The notes under the pieces: model-generated
The model's input: only the letters and a program-made list of their open reading frames with translations
Database searches by the model: none
What the model was told of the DNA's origin: nothing
Made by a program: the position numbers and the translations under genes
Assembly: GCA_045531965.1 (NCBI GenBank)
Contig: JAZSFA010000071.1
Location: 1-64,000 of the forward strand
Source of the DNA: CAMEON01 sp045531965
GTDB lineage: Bacteria > Bacillota > Clostridia > Oscillospirales > CAG-272
Direction: 5' to 3'
DNA: 64,000 bases
In this document: positions 14,651-23,709 of the stretch, piece by piece
Numbering within the stretch: position 1 is the stretch's first letter
How the letters are laid out: each line of letters begins with the position of its first letter

Positions 14651-16066
14651 TTATTCCTTTACTGTTCTTCTTAGCTTAGCGATGAAAAAACCGTCGGTAC
14701 CGTGGCGGTGGGGGAGCAGCGTAACCATGCCCCGAGAGGATGTGATAGGGGGGGCAGATGCATCCGCGGCGGGGATGGTAAAGTCCTCATAGGTAAATTC
14801 GGGATGTCGTTGTAAAAAGTCGGTCACAATTTGCTCGTTTTCAGCGGGGAGGATGGTACAGGTAGAGTAGACCAGCGCGCCTCCTGTTTTTACGTACGCG
14901 GCGCTGGCGTTCAAAATATCTTTTTGAATGGCGGGAAGCCTTGCCGATTCGGTGAGATCCTTGTGACGAAGCTCCGGCTTTTTGGCGATGACACCAAGCC
15001 CCGAGCATGGGACGTCGCACAGCACACAGTCGGCCTTGCCAATAAGTGTGGGATCGGGATTTCGGGCGTCGCGGCGTGCAACGGAAAGGATAGACAGTCC
15101 CAAACGTTCGGCGTGGGTTTGGATGAGGGACAGCTTACTTTCATGGAGATCAAAGGCATGGATCTCTCCCTCGTTTTTCATGTCAATGCCGATACCGAAG
15201 GATTTTGACCCGGGGCAGGCGCAGGTATCCACGACCAGCGCTCCGGGGGGGGCATTCAGCACGTGAACACACAGCTGAGAAGCTTCATCTTGAATAAAGA
15301 AGTCTCCGCTATCAAAGCCGGGAAGGCGTGTCACATCGCCCGTGGAAGACAGGCGAAGGGCGGTGGGAAGGTATCGCCCGGGAAGGGGCTCGTGTCTTTC
15401 TGCCGTCAGGCGCGCCGCTAACTCCGATGCGGTGGTTTTCAAGGTGTTGACGCGCAACGTCGAAGGAGGCTTTTGGAGGAATGCCGCCAGCGCGGCACAG
15501 GCTTCGGTATACCCCAATGCGTTTTGAAAAGTTTCAAACATGGCAAGGGGAACACCCAAGGCTACCGTTTCAGGGGTATAGCCTTTAGCCTGCGTTTCTG
15601 GCTGTTTCAAATCGGGAAATCGATCCGCCCACGCTTCGGGGGAGGGAAGATATTTTTCTCTCGGGGTACCTTGAGGCAAGGTGCATTCATAGCGGAGATA
15701 AGCACGCAGGATGGCATTGGCATATCCGCGGGTCCGTTTGGGAAGCAGGCTGACCGTCTCGCCAACCGCAGCGTGATCGGGGATGCGGTCGAGAAAGATC
15801 AGCTGGTACAGACCCATACGCAAGGCCAGCCGAAGGGTTTCATCCAAGGTGTCGGCCGGGCGATCGGAAAAACGGTGGATCAGATAATCCAGCGTGACCT
15901 GTCGCTCGATAACGCCGTAAACCAATGCGGTAAACAAATGACGGTCGGCTTCGGTCAGCTCATGCCTGCGAAGAACGCTGTCAACGGCTAAATTGCCATA
16001 TTTTCCGCGAATGATGCCCCCAAGGGTGGAAAGCGCAAGGGCTCGGGGGTTGCTTGTATTTGTCAT
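14651..16066 (-). CDS. rsmB: 16S rRNA m5C967 methyltransferase RsmB
   Basis: RsmB methylates C967 of 16S rRNA with SAM. The 471-residue protein starts with a NusB-like helical domain (about 1-140, with LVYGVIERQVTLDYLI and AVGETVSLLPKRTRGYANAILR) and continues with the Rossmann methyltransferase domain: VVDTCACPGSKSFGI binds SAM, and CDVPCSGLG and YSTCT carry the two catalytic Cys. The usual PGGKT is PGSKS here. The start at 16066 follows TTGGAGT; an in-frame ATG at 16099 is less well placed. It heads the rsmB-APH-rlmN group; no promoter is visible in the short gap after the upstream terminator. Confidence 0.95.
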   Translation of the reverse strand: MTNTSNPRALALSTLGGIIRGKYGNLAVDSVLRRHELTEADRHLFTALVYGVIERQVTLDYLIHRFSDRPADTLDETLRLALRMGLYQLIFLDRIPDHAAVGETVSLLPKRTRGYANAILRAYLRYECTLPQGTPREKYLPSPEAWADRFPDLKQPETQAKGYTPETVALGVPLAMFETFQNALGYTEACAALAAFLQKPPSTLRVNTLKTTASELAARLTAERHEPLPGRYLPTALRLSSTGDVTRLPGFDSGDFFIQDEASQLCVHVLNAPPGALVVDTCACPGSKSFGIGIDMKNEGEIHAFDLHESKLSLIQTHAERLGLSILSVARRDARNPDPTLIGKADCVLCDVPCSGLGVIAKKPELRHKDLTESARLPAIQKDILNASAAYVKTGGALVYSTCTILPAENEQIVTDFLQRHPEFTYEDFTIPAADASAPPITSSRGMVTLLPHRHGTDGFFIAKLRRTVKE

Positions 16067-16108
16067 ATGAGACTCCAATCCTGTAGCCGGGAGGCGCAAA
16101 ATTTTGAA

Positions 16109-16136
16109 TCAGGCTGTCTCCGAAAAGACAGCCTGA
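16109..16136 (-). terminator. terminator after the E2-like gene
   Basis: Perfect 11-base stem TCAGGCTGTCT/AGACAGCCTGA with a six-base loop, followed on the minus strand by TTCAAAATTTT. Confidence 0.8.
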
Positions 16137-16139
16137 TGG

Positions 16140-17102
16140 TTAGTCAACGTCCTCGATGACTTGCTCGGGACGGCTTTGAAGTAGTTTGGGGTTTTCGGCG
16201 TAACGGCGCATCAGCTTGAAGGCGGATGCAAAGTAATAGCCGTCGCAGATACGCTCGTCAGTGACTACTTTCAGATCAATGAGACGGCGGGTCTTGAAGG
16301 TGCCGTCTGTTTGAGGCTCTTTGACGGTCCGTTTGATACCGTATGCGACAAAGATGGGTAGGTTGCCAAAGTTATAAATATGGTGGTAGATGGGCTTGAT
16401 GCCAAGGCTTCCCATGCTGGTAATGATAAGACTACCATGGAAGGGGCTGACGCCTGTCAGAAATTTTGGTAGCCAACCGTGGTAGTCCAGCCAGTTGAGA
16501 AAGCGAACGACACCGCGCAGAATGGGTCGGGGGAAAGCGGCAAGGCGATTGGCGGTTTTGTCGAAATCGCTGTCCAATTCAGCGTTTTCCTTTTCTTTGG
16601 CCACCACGGCGTTGAACTTGTGATAAATCTCCTCGATGGTATCATCGGGTTCAAAATACACTTTGATACAGGTATCGGGGGAGTCCACGGTCATTTCTTT
16701 TTTGATGGACATGACCACTTCGATATTATTTCGGGCATAGATCCGCTGCCCGCTGATGAAGCGGTTGATTCCCGGCTTTTGGGAAACAGTGCGGACATAA
16801 GCCGCCAGCATGATATGCAAAAAGCTGAAATTGTCGTAGCCTGCCGCGAGCATATCTTTAATAAACACGTCAGCCCGTGTTACGTCCAACGTTTCTGCGA
16901 ACGTATTGGTTGCATCGCAACGCATGGGCATGATAAAGGGCATGAATTTATGCATGGCATCGATAGATCTCAAACGCCGACCGTCCTTTCGATCGCCCAT
17001 ACGCTTTTTTCGCTGAGTAGGGGTATAGGTGCGCGGCAGTTCTTGAATGCCCTCTTGAACAACGGAGGTTTCGGAGGTGGGGTCAATCACGGGTGTTTTC
17101 AT
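16140..17102 (-). CDS. 2-oxoacid dehydrogenase E2-like acyltransferase-fold protein, catalytic His missing
   Basis: This 320-residue protein has the chloramphenicol acetyltransferase/E2 catalytic-domain fold but no lipoyl domain. The matching region is GSLIITSMGSLGIKPIYHHI through PIFVAYGIK, and the usual active-site motif (DHRxxDG) reads DERICDG, with Glu in place of the catalytic His. An acyltransferase of the normal mechanism is therefore unlikely; it may bind a ligand or use another mechanism. No E1 or E3 subunit genes are nearby. The start at 17102 is chosen because AAGGAG lies six bases upstream; the open frame extends further but without a site. It has its own promoter and terminator. 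Confidence 0.75.
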   Translation of the reverse strand: MKTPVIDPTSETSVVQEGIQELPRTYTPTQRKKRMGDRKDGRRLRSIDAMHKFMPFIMPMRCDATNTFAETLDVTRADVFIKDMLAAGYDNFSFLHIMLAAYVRTVSQKPGINRFISGQRIYARNNIEVVMSIKKEMTVDSPDTCIKVYFEPDDTIEEIYHKFNAVVAKEKENAELDSDFDKTANRLAAFPRPILRGVVRFLNWLDYHGWLPKFLTGVSPFHGSLIITSMGSLGIKPIYHHIYNFGNLPIFVAYGIKRTVKEPQTDGTFKTRRLIDLKVVTDERICDGYYFASAFKLMRRYAENPKLLQSRPEQVIEDVD

Positions 17103-17142
17103 AACAATCTCCTTGCAGATAAAGTCAAAGGATTCTACCACT

Positions 17143-17171
17143 ATTATAACGGATTTTTGTCGAAATCGCAA
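17143..17171 (-). promoter_or_regulatory. sigma-A promoter of the E2-like gene
   Basis: On the minus strand TTGCGA (17166-17171), 17 bases, TATAAT (17143-17148). Confidence 0.72.
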
Positions 17172-17213
17172 GAGGGGAATGTTAACTGAATGTAAAGTAT
17201 TTTGTGGCTGACC

Positions 17214-17245
17214 AAAAACTCCTCCCTGAAAAGGGAGGAGTTTTT
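17214..17245. terminator. terminator after solute-binding lipoprotein gene
   Basis: Perfect 14-base stem AAAAACTCCTCCCT/AGGGAGGAGTTTTT with loop GAAA. The A/T ends make it usable on both strands; the minus-strand gene ending at 17252 is the user. Confidence 0.9.
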
Positions 17246-17251
17246 CAAACA

Positions 17252-18751
17252 TCAATCCTTGGTGATCTTATCGAGGATGTTTTTGATCTGTCTGTCAAAA
17301 CGCTTGGAGTTGGATCCGTACTTGGAGGCAAAGTCGCCATTATTTGTGTAAACACAATCGGAGAACATGGAGGAGAAACCCAAATCTGTAAAGTACATAG
17401 CCATGTCGTAGGTACGGTTCTGGAAAATCAAATCCAGCATCTCGGCAGAGTCGGGGTCGCGGACGTTACGGCTGGTGAGCATGGTGTCATAGTAGGCGGG
17501 CTTGACCAGCTTGTAGGAAAGGACGACGTAGGCTTCCAGTACTTCCTCGAACTGCTGCTTTTCAATTTCATCCACGATGGAGGTGGGGATGCTGAGGGTG
17601 GAACCGATATCATGGGTCCACGTGATATAATTTGCCTGTGCCTTGTCGAACTTAGGCACGGGAACCACGCCGTAATCGCCTTCCATGGTCTGATTCAGCG
17701 CACGGAGATAGCTGGCTGCCTCGCAGTAGAACAGGGCACGCTCTTCAACGAAGATATCTTTGGAGAGTGCCTCGTCACCGGCTTTGGCAACATAGGAGGA
17801 GTTGTTTTCATGTACGATGGATCTTGCCTTTTCCAGTACCTGTGTGGCTTTTTCCAAAGAGTTGCTCAGTGCCAGCTCAGGGAAGTCCATTTCGCGGCTG
17901 TTGGCAACGTATTTCAGACCTGCGCCGTAGAAGAAGGTGTTACCGATAGAGCCGGGGGAGGAGAAGCCGTATACGTCCTTCTCATCCCAGGTGCCGTCAC
18001 CATTCTCGGCGGATACGTCCTGAATAATGGAGTTGAAATAGTCCAGCGTCCATTCGCCGTTTCTGACGGTGGTGTAAGGATCGGGGATCTTGGCCTCTTG
18101 CTGAAGGGTCTTGTTGAACATGAACACGAAGGTAACGTCGTCGTCCACAATGTTGTGGGCGCCGTTCATGAAGAAAATATTGCCATCCAGGGAGAAATCC
18201 AGTGTACCGGGATCCCACCAGGGCTGCTCGTAGTCGATGTCCATATCCAGATAGTTGTAAAGATAGGCGGAAGTAGCCATTTTGGCAGTGATGGATGCGG
18301 GGGCAGAGATCAGATCGAAATCGCCTGTGTTGGTCTGACATTCGGCATTGACCTCGGTGGTAACACCGGCGGTCGTGGTGGGCAAAGGAAGAAAGGTGAG
18401 ATTGCATCGATCCTCCAGCAGGATGTTTCTCTCATAGACAGCGTCGTTGATGACGGCACTACTGGTCTGGTCAGTTGCTTCAGCTTCAGCCTCTACTTCC
18501 TCGGAATAACCGGCAATGTCGCTGACGAAAAGGATGCAGAAATCCTCGTCTCCCCAGTCGATATCGGTCAGTCTTTCAAGGGCTTCATCTGCGGGATCTG
18601 CTGTCTCGGGCTCGGTTTCTGCGGCACCATTGGATACGGCAGCGGTGTTCGCTTGGGTTTCTGCGGGATCGTCCGCCTCTCCGCAAGCGACAAGGGAACT
18701 GAATATCATTAGTGCGGCAAGGAGTAAACTCAGAATCTTACAAACTTTCAT
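17252..18751 (-). CDS. extracellular solute-binding lipoprotein, orphan (paralogue of 41094-42602)
   Basis: This 499-residue lipoprotein has a signal peptide with lipobox LVAC (Cys23) and an acidic linker, followed by a large two-lobed binding-protein fold like those of carbohydrate ABC importers. It is a clear paralogue of the protein at 41094-42602: both share INDAVYERN.LLED, WWD.GT.DF, FFMNGAHN, EWTLDYFN and YGNTFF or IGNTFF. No permease or ATPase gene is adjacent, and it is a single-gene unit with a good promoter and terminator. It may serve a distant transporter or act as a sensor partner; the ligand is unknown. Confidence 0.82.
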   Translation of the reverse strand: MKVCKILSLLLAALMIFSSLVACGEADDPAETQANTAAVSNGAAETEPETADPADEALERLTDIDWGDEDFCILFVSDIAGYSEEVEAEAEATDQTSSAVINDAVYERNILLEDRCNLTFLPLPTTTAGVTTEVNAECQTNTGDFDLISAPASITAKMATSAYLYNYLDMDIDYEQPWWDPGTLDFSLDGNIFFMNGAHNIVDDDVTFVFMFNKTLQQEAKIPDPYTTVRNGEWTLDYFNSIIQDVSAENGDGTWDEKDVYGFSSPGSIGNTFFYGAGLKYVANSREMDFPELALSNSLEKATQVLEKARSIVHENNSSYVAKAGDEALSKDIFVEERALFYCEAASYLRALNQTMEGDYGVVPVPKFDKAQANYITWTHDIGSTLSIPTSIVDEIEKQQFEEVLEAYVVLSYKLVKPAYYDTMLTSRNVRDPDSAEMLDLIFQNRTYDMAMYFTDLGFSSMFSDCVYTNNGDFASKYGSNSKRFDRQIKNILDKITKD

Positions 18752-18786
18752 TTTTCCTCCAAAATAAATAATAAAGGTTATCTTAT

Positions 18787-18815
18787 ATTATACACTTTAG
18801 CGACGCTTTCGTCAA
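18787..18815 (-). promoter_or_regulatory. sigma-A promoter of the solute-binding lipoprotein gene
   Basis: On the minus strand TTGACG (18810-18815), 17 bases, TATAAT (18787-18792), 35 bases before the start. Confidence 0.82.
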
Positions 18816-18928
18816 TAGTGTAAAAGGGATCAAGGCTGAAAATCGACGAAATGCACAACTGCTGTTTAGGGAATTTGTGCAAAGGAGCAAGGCAGAGGAT
18901 GATATCTTCGTGACAGAGGGGGTGAATT

Positions 18929-19678
18929 TTAGCTATGCTTGCAAAGATGACGCATGGGGCACGTGTTGCAGGCGGGACTTCTGGCTGTGCAGACGTCTCT
19001 GCCAAACTGCACGATCCGATGGCAAAAATCACTTTGCTCGCGCGGCTCAATGAACTGCGACATGATGGCTTCAACCTTGCCGGGATCCTTTATCTCCTCG
19101 GGATAGAAGCCCAGGCGTCCGCAAATGCGGATGCAGTGGGTGTCCGCAACTACACCGGGGACACGGTAGATATCTCCCAAGAGCAGATTGGCAATCTTTC
19201 GACCTACGCCGGGAAGGGAAAGGAGAGCATCTGTGTCGCAGGGAACAATGCCGTTGTGCTGATCGACCAAAATGGCACAGGCTTCTTTGATGTGCTTCGC
19301 TTTGGTGTGATACAAACCGCAGGGACGGACGATGTGTTCGATTTCAAGAAGATCTCCCTCTGCGATAGAGCGCGGAGAAGGAAATGCGTTAAATAGCTCC
19401 TTACAAACGATATTCACCCGCGCATCCGTGCATTGTGCCGACAGCCGTCCCATGATCAGAAGCTTCCAACTTTGCTCCAGAAGTGTAGGAGAAGGGATGT
19501 AGCCTTCGTCCCGTGTCGGGCTTTCCGGTGTGGTGGTACGATCATTTTCGTCGCACCATTCCAAGGCGCAGACGGCGGTGGGGTAGAGGCGCTTTAATAT
19601 TTCGACAGTCGCGGCGGCTTTTTCGAGGGCTGCTTTTTGAGATATATAGGCTTTCTTTTTTATGGCTTTGGCAGGCAT
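18929..19678 (-). CDS. nth: endonuclease III (DNA glycosylase/AP lyase)
   Basis: Nth removes oxidised pyrimidines from DNA and nicks the abasic site. The 249-residue protein has the helix-hairpin-helix LLSLPGVGRKIANLLLG with the catalytic Lys position, VVADTHCIRICGRLG with the catalytic Asp, and a C-terminal 4Fe-4S site spaced C-x6-C-x2-C-x5-C (CTARSPACNTCPMRHLC). Between the first helix and the usual core there is an acidic, Thr/Pro-rich insert of about 30 residues (EWCDENDRTTTPESPTRDE) not typical of the family. The start at 19678 has AAGGAG eight bases upstream. Confidence 0.94.
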   Translation of the reverse strand: MPAKAIKKKAYISQKAALEKAAATVEILKRLYPTAVCALEWCDENDRTTTPESPTRDEGYIPSPTLLEQSWKLLIMGRLSAQCTDARVNIVCKELFNAFPSPRSIAEGDLLEIEHIVRPCGLYHTKAKHIKEACAILVDQHNGIVPCDTDALLSLPGVGRKIANLLLGDIYRVPGVVADTHCIRICGRLGFYPEEIKDPGKVEAIMSQFIEPREQSDFCHRIVQFGRDVCTARSPACNTCPMRHLCKHS

Positions 19679-19705
19679 GATCCGCTCCTTGTGTTTGGTG
19701 GCTTT

Positions 19706-19734
19706 ATTATAGCGCAAAAACATGAATTTGTCAA
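19706..19734 (-). promoter_or_regulatory. sigma-A promoter of nth
   Basis: On the minus strand TTGACA (19729-19734), 17 bases, TATAAT (19706-19711). Confidence 0.85.
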
Positions 19735-19761
19735 TTAGACGGGATGAATTCTCAAACCCCG

Positions 19762-19790
19762 TTGACAATTCGTTCTGAAAGCAGTATAAT
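19762..19790 (+). promoter_or_regulatory. sigma-A promoter of the GH78-like gene
   Basis: TTGACA (19762-19767), 17 bases, TATAAT (19785-19790), divergent from the nth promoter with 27 bases between their -35 boxes. Confidence 0.88.
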
Positions 19791-19825
19791 ATAATCAACG
19801 CCTATCGTGTAAGAAAGGATATTTT

Positions 19826-22036
19826 ATGAGCTTGTGGATTTGCGCTGACGAAATCTGTCTTGAATCCCGTCTTTATGATTTTTCAAAAACCTTTACGGCT
19901 GCCGAAGGCGCGGTCCTTACCGCCCATGTGTGCGCCGACACCCGTTATCAGTTGTATATCAACGAAAAGATGGTCTGTGAGGGTCCCTGTCAGGGCTCCC
20001 AATACGTCCGTTACTACGAGACGGTTGATCTAACACCCTATTTGAAAGCAGGAGAAAACACCCTCCGTGCCCGTGTTCTTCATGTGCAGGAAGGCTCCTT
20101 TATCTCCTTGTACCGCGGATCCAAAGCCGCCCTTTGGTTCCACGGCACCCTGACCCAAAACGGTGAGGAAACCCACCTTGGCTCTGACGAGACTTGGTCC
20201 TGTGTCCGTGATGACAGCGTACGGATGTACCATTGGCCGGGGGTCCATACTTCGGTCGCGCCGTTGGAAGAGGTCTATGGCGATCCTGTTCTTGTGCCTC
20301 AGACGGTTAAAGGTATGTACGAGCCCTTCCTCAATATGAGCGGCTACCGACATTTCGGTCTCCGTGAAAAGTATCCCATCGCACCTCGCCCCATTCCTCA
20401 AATGAAAGAGTTTCCCCGTAAGCCCATGACCGTTGTCAGACAGGGGAAGGGCTTTGTTGAGCTGGATGCAGGCGCGTACACCACAGCTAAAGTCACCTTG
20501 AATTTCAAGGCCAAAGCCGGGGCGGTTATCCGTGTGATCTATTCTGAATGCTACACGGTAGAAAACGAGGCAGGACAGCGTTACAAAGGGCGCCGTGATG
20601 CGTTCGACGATCCCACTGCTCGCCTTGACGGAGTGGCTGACACCCTTCACGCTACCGGTATGGATCAGTCCTTCTCTCCTTTCTGGTATCGTTCCTTCCG
20701 TTTCATTCGTTTGGAGTATCCCGCTGACGTTGAATTTGAACTGACGGATATCAACTACGGAACCTACTTCTACCCCCTGGATGAGGCAGGCAGTTTTATC
20801 TGCTCTGACGATCGCTATAACGAGATGTGGAAGATCAGCCGAAACACCGTTCTCTGCTGTATGCACGAGATGTACGTGGACTGCCCCTTCTACGAGCAGC
20901 AACAGTATGACATGGACAGTGCCCTTGAGATGCTGTTCACTTTCCGTCTCGGCTCGGATACTCTTATGCCTTACAAGAGCGTGACGGATTTGGCACATTC
21001 CCAGCTCCATGACGGTATGCTTCAAGCCAACTATCCTTCGGTGGACGTACAGATCATCCCCGATTTCACCTTGTTCTGGGTGCTGATGCTCCGTGATTAT
21101 CTCCGCTATACGGGCGAAAAAGACAAGACCAAAATCCTTATGGGAACGGTGGATAAGGCGTTGGAGGGCTTTGCCAATCTGATCAACGCCGACGGTCTCA
21201 TTGCCCCCACGCCGTACTGGGCTTTTGTGGACTGGGTTCCTGCTTGGCCCTTTGGCACCCCTCCCGGCGGCAATGAAGAGCCCTTGACGGTGACTTGTCT
21301 CATGTACGCCGCCGCTCTTAAGGCTGCCGCCGAGCTGGCAGAAAAGATGGGCAGAGCCGAGCGTGCTGTTGAATATTCCCGCCGTGCCAACGAAATGATC
21401 GACAACGTCAACCGCCTGTGCTATGACGCGGAGGTTGGTCTTTATAAGAATACGCCTTCCCGTAAGGAATACAGCCAGCACACGACCCTTTGGGCGATCC
21501 TTTCCGGCGCTGTCAGGGGTGAGGCGGCGGGTCAACTGGTGGATCGTACCTTCAACGGAGCGATTCCTGTTTCGGTTTGCACCTTCTCCATGAACCACTA
21601 TATGTTCCGCGCTTTGGAGCTGGCTGATCGCTACAACTATGCACCTAAGCTCTTTGCGGGCTGGGAGCACATGCTGGATCTCCACTGCACTACCTGGTGT
21701 GAGAATCCCGACAGCCCCCGCAGCGAGTGCCACGGTTGGAGCTCCGCACCTGCCTATGAGTTCTCGGCGATGGTGCTGGGTGTCTATCCCACCGAGGACG
21801 GTTATACCTCGGTGCGTATCAGACCTCATGTGGAGGATCTGGGATTGACCTTTGCCAAGGGAACGGTTCCTACGCCTTATGGTGTGATCTCCGTGGCTTG
21901 GGAAAAGGCTGACGGTGAACTGAAGGTCAGCGTGAACCTTCCCGAAAATGCACCCATGAAGGCGACCTTGGAGTTGCCCGATGGGCAGGTAACTGCCTTG
22001 AGCCAACCCCATACCGAGGTTGTTTGTAAGCTTTAA
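19826..22036 (+). CDS. GH78-like alpha-L-rhamnosidase
   Basis: This 736-residue protein resembles alpha-L-rhamnosidases, which release terminal rhamnose from pectin side chains or plant glycosides. An N-terminal beta-sandwich (about 1-300, with lectin-like strands) is followed by an alpha/alpha barrel. The barrel carries MYVDCPFYEQQQYDMD, which matches the catalytic DCPxREQ region of GH78 with a Phe-Tyr change, and HGWSSAPAYEF near the end of the barrel, then a C-terminal sandwich. There is no signal peptide, so it acts in the cytoplasm on imported oligosaccharides. AAAGGA is six bases before the start. It is a single-gene unit with promoter and terminator. Confidence 0.83.
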   Translation: MSLWICADEICLESRLYDFSKTFTAAEGAVLTAHVCADTRYQLYINEKMVCEGPCQGSQYVRYYETVDLTPYLKAGENTLRARVLHVQEGSFISLYRGSKAALWFHGTLTQNGEETHLGSDETWSCVRDDSVRMYHWPGVHTSVAPLEEVYGDPVLVPQTVKGMYEPFLNMSGYRHFGLREKYPIAPRPIPQMKEFPRKPMTVVRQGKGFVELDAGAYTTAKVTLNFKAKAGAVIRVIYSECYTVENEAGQRYKGRRDAFDDPTARLDGVADTLHATGMDQSFSPFWYRSFRFIRLEYPADVEFELTDINYGTYFYPLDEAGSFICSDDRYNEMWKISRNTVLCCMHEMYVDCPFYEQQQYDMDSALEMLFTFRLGSDTLMPYKSVTDLAHSQLHDGMLQANYPSVDVQIIPDFTLFWVLMLRDYLRYTGEKDKTKILMGTVDKALEGFANLINADGLIAPTPYWAFVDWVPAWPFGTPPGGNEEPLTVTCLMYAAALKAAAELAEKMGRAERAVEYSRRANEMIDNVNRLCYDAEVGLYKNTPSRKEYSQHTTLWAILSGAVRGEAAGQLVDRTFNGAIPVSVCTFSMNHYMFRALELADRYNYAPKLFAGWEHMLDLHCTTWCENPDSPRSECHGWSSAPAYEFSAMVLGVYPTEDGYTSVRIRPHVEDLGLTFAKGTVPTPYGVISVAWEKADGELKVSVNLPENAPMKATLELPDGQVTALSQPHTEVVCKL

Positions 22037-22040
22037 TCAT

Positions 22041-22081
22041 AAAACTCCCCCTGACAGCGCGAGTCTGTTAGGGGGAGTTTT
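22041..22081 (+). terminator. terminator after the GH78-like gene
   Basis: AAAACTCCCCCTGACAG pairs with CTGTTAGGGGGAGTTTT around a seven-base loop. The A/T flanks allow use from either strand. Confidence 0.88.
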
Positions 22082-22103
22082 CGGTAGAGGGGGACTGCTG
22101 CAT

Positions 22104-23096
22104 TCAATAAATAAAGCTGATAACCACGCCCAAAAGCCAAAGAAGCACAGCACCTATGGCTTGGGGGGAGGCAAAGGTGTCTCGCAGGGCAAGGTGCCAC
22201 CGATGGAGAGGCACTGTGTTCAGACCGGGCGTTTCCAACGCCGCGGGATCGTCTAACAATCCACGTAGACTGCGTCGTTTCAGGATGCGAGCGACTTCTC
22301 CGCAGAAAAAGGCGGAAGACAGAAGCAGAAGGGCGATCAGCAGGATAACCAGAAGCCCGATGCTGCCCGTGTTACGGCAGTAGCCCGAAAGCCCTGCCTG
22401 AACGAAAATGCCAAACAGGTTGTACCCCAAATGTACGATCATGGAGGCGATGGTGGATCGGGTCACGTAGCGTACCGCGGCAAGCACCAAACCTGCAAAA
22501 AGGTAGACTGGCAAGGCGGTCAGATCAAAATGAAGAAAGGCAAAAAACAGCGAGGACAGCAGAGAAGCGTAAAGAATACCCCGATTTTCATATTCGGCGC
22601 ATAGGATGCTGCGGAACAGAAGCTCCTCACAAAAAGCAGGAAGGATTCCATATGCCAGCACCAAACGAACAGAGGCTTCCGCCGAACCGTCATGAATGGA
22701 TGAGAAGGTGTCATACAGGGTAAAGGAAGGCTGGGCGTTCATCATGCCGCAGATGAGTGCCAAAAGGGTGCATCCGCAAATGAGCATGAGGATAGCCGAT
22801 AAAATCAAAAACAAATGAGACAGAGCAGGGAGACGTAACGCCAGCTTGCCGGAAAGTGCCTTTCCCCGAAGACGTATGTAAAGATAGGCGGGGATGGGGA
22901 AGATCAGCAGTTGGAGAAGAATGGTGCTGAGATATTGGTTCTCCTCTGTTAGGAAAAACGCGTCCACCAAACGGGAGAGCAGAAGCAGAGCGTACACCGA
23001 AAAGATCAGCCATGCGGCGTGCTTATGCTCTGTCAGATCTCCGCGAAAAAAAGCTTTGAACCCTGTTTTATTCGAGGGTGTCTCGGGGGTTACCAT
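22104..23096 (-). CDS. CPBP-family intramembrane metalloprotease
   Basis: This 330-residue multi-pass membrane protein (about eight hydrophobic segments) belongs to the CPBP (CAAX protease and bacteriocin-processing, Abi) family. The catalytic motifs are FCEELLFRS (EExxxR), FAFLHFDL (His) and HLGYNLFG (His and Asn). Such proteins cleave peptides in the membrane; in bacteria the substrate is usually unknown. The start at 23096 overlaps the cyclo-ligase gene by 29 bases, and AGGAGG lies 13 bases before it. It is the last gene of the pfpI-like, cyclo-ligase, CPBP unit. Confidence 0.88.
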   Translation of the reverse strand: MVTPETPSNKTGFKAFFRGDLTEHKHAAWLIFSVYALLLLSRLVDAFFLTEENQYLSTILLQLLIFPIPAYLYIRLRGKALSGKLALRLPALSHLFLILSAILMLICGCTLLALICGMMNAQPSFTLYDTFSSIHDGSAEASVRLVLAYGILPAFCEELLFRSILCAEYENRGILYASLLSSLFFAFLHFDLTALPVYLFAGLVLAAVRYVTRSTIASMIVHLGYNLFGIFVQAGLSGYCRNTGSIGLLVILLIALLLLSSAFFCGEVARILKRRSLRGLLDDPAALETPGLNTVPLHRWHLALRDTFASPQAIGAVLLWLLGVVISFIY

Positions 23097-23709
23097 GGGC
23101 TTTGGTCAGCCTCCTTTCATCAAGGATCAAATGTACGGGTATATCGAAGGGACCGTGGGGTAAGTGTTTGGGGTGACAAGCGGCGAAAACCAATCCCACA
23201 GTGACAAAAGAAATCCCTTCTGCTTTCAAGGATGCTAAAAAACGGTCGTAATAGCCTCCGCCATAGCCGAGGCGGTATCCTTCGTCGTCAAAGGCTAGCC
23301 CGGGAACGATGATCAGGGCATCGCGGAAGTCTTTGGGGGTCAGCACGGGGCAGTTCGGGGGAGGCTCGAGAATACCGTATCTTGCCGGGACAAGAGAGGC
23401 GAGAGTGTCATCCGGCAACCGACGGAAGATCATGCGTCCTTCCTGCTTGTCGGTGACGGTGACCGGCAAGGCGTAGGGCTTTCCCTGCTCAAAGGCCGCT
23501 CGGCGAAGGGGAGACAGGTCGATCTCCCCACGCGTAGAGGCGTAACTGCAAATCAGGGAAGCGTTTTTCCATTCGGGCAAAGTGCACAAGGCAGAACGAA
23601 TGGCAGATTCTGCTTCTGCTCGCACTTGCTGGGACAGCATTCCTCGTAGTTCGGCATACCGACGGCGTAGACTTGCCTTATCGGCGGGCATCTCAGGCAC
23701 GGATACCAT
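23068..23709 (-). CDS. 5-formyltetrahydrofolate cyclo-ligase
   Basis: This enzyme uses ATP to turn 5-formyl-THF into 5,10-methenyl-THF in one-carbon metabolism. The 213-residue protein has the family features: RRRYAELRGML near the front, ICSYASTRGEIDLSPL, LIIVPGLAFDDEGYRLGYGGGYYDRFL (quoted in part; the GYGGGYYDR motif binds nucleotide) and HLPHGPFDIPVHLIL. The start at 23709 overlaps the end of the upstream gene by 17 bases; an ATG at 23691 just after that stop is an equally possible start. Neither has a strong ribosome site, which suggests translational coupling. Confidence 0.93.
   Translation of the reverse strand: MVSVPEMPADKASLRRRYAELRGMLSQQVRAEAESAIRSALCTLPEWKNASLICSYASTRGEIDLSPLRRAAFEQGKPYALPVTVTDKQEGRMIFRRLPDDTLASLVPARYGILEPPPNCPVLTPKDFRDALIIVPGLAFDDEGYRLGYGGGYYDRFLASLKAEGISFVTVGLVFAACHPKHLPHGPFDIPVHLILDERRLTKAHGNPRDTLE

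Noticed and set aside
17204..18712. 502-codon plus-strand frame
   Set aside because: Antisense shadow of the first solute-binding lipoprotein gene.
20030..22012. 660-codon open frame on the minus strand
   Set aside because: It lies wholly opposite the GH78-like gene, whose protein shows clear family motifs; the long frame is a codon-bias shadow with no ribosome site or domain.
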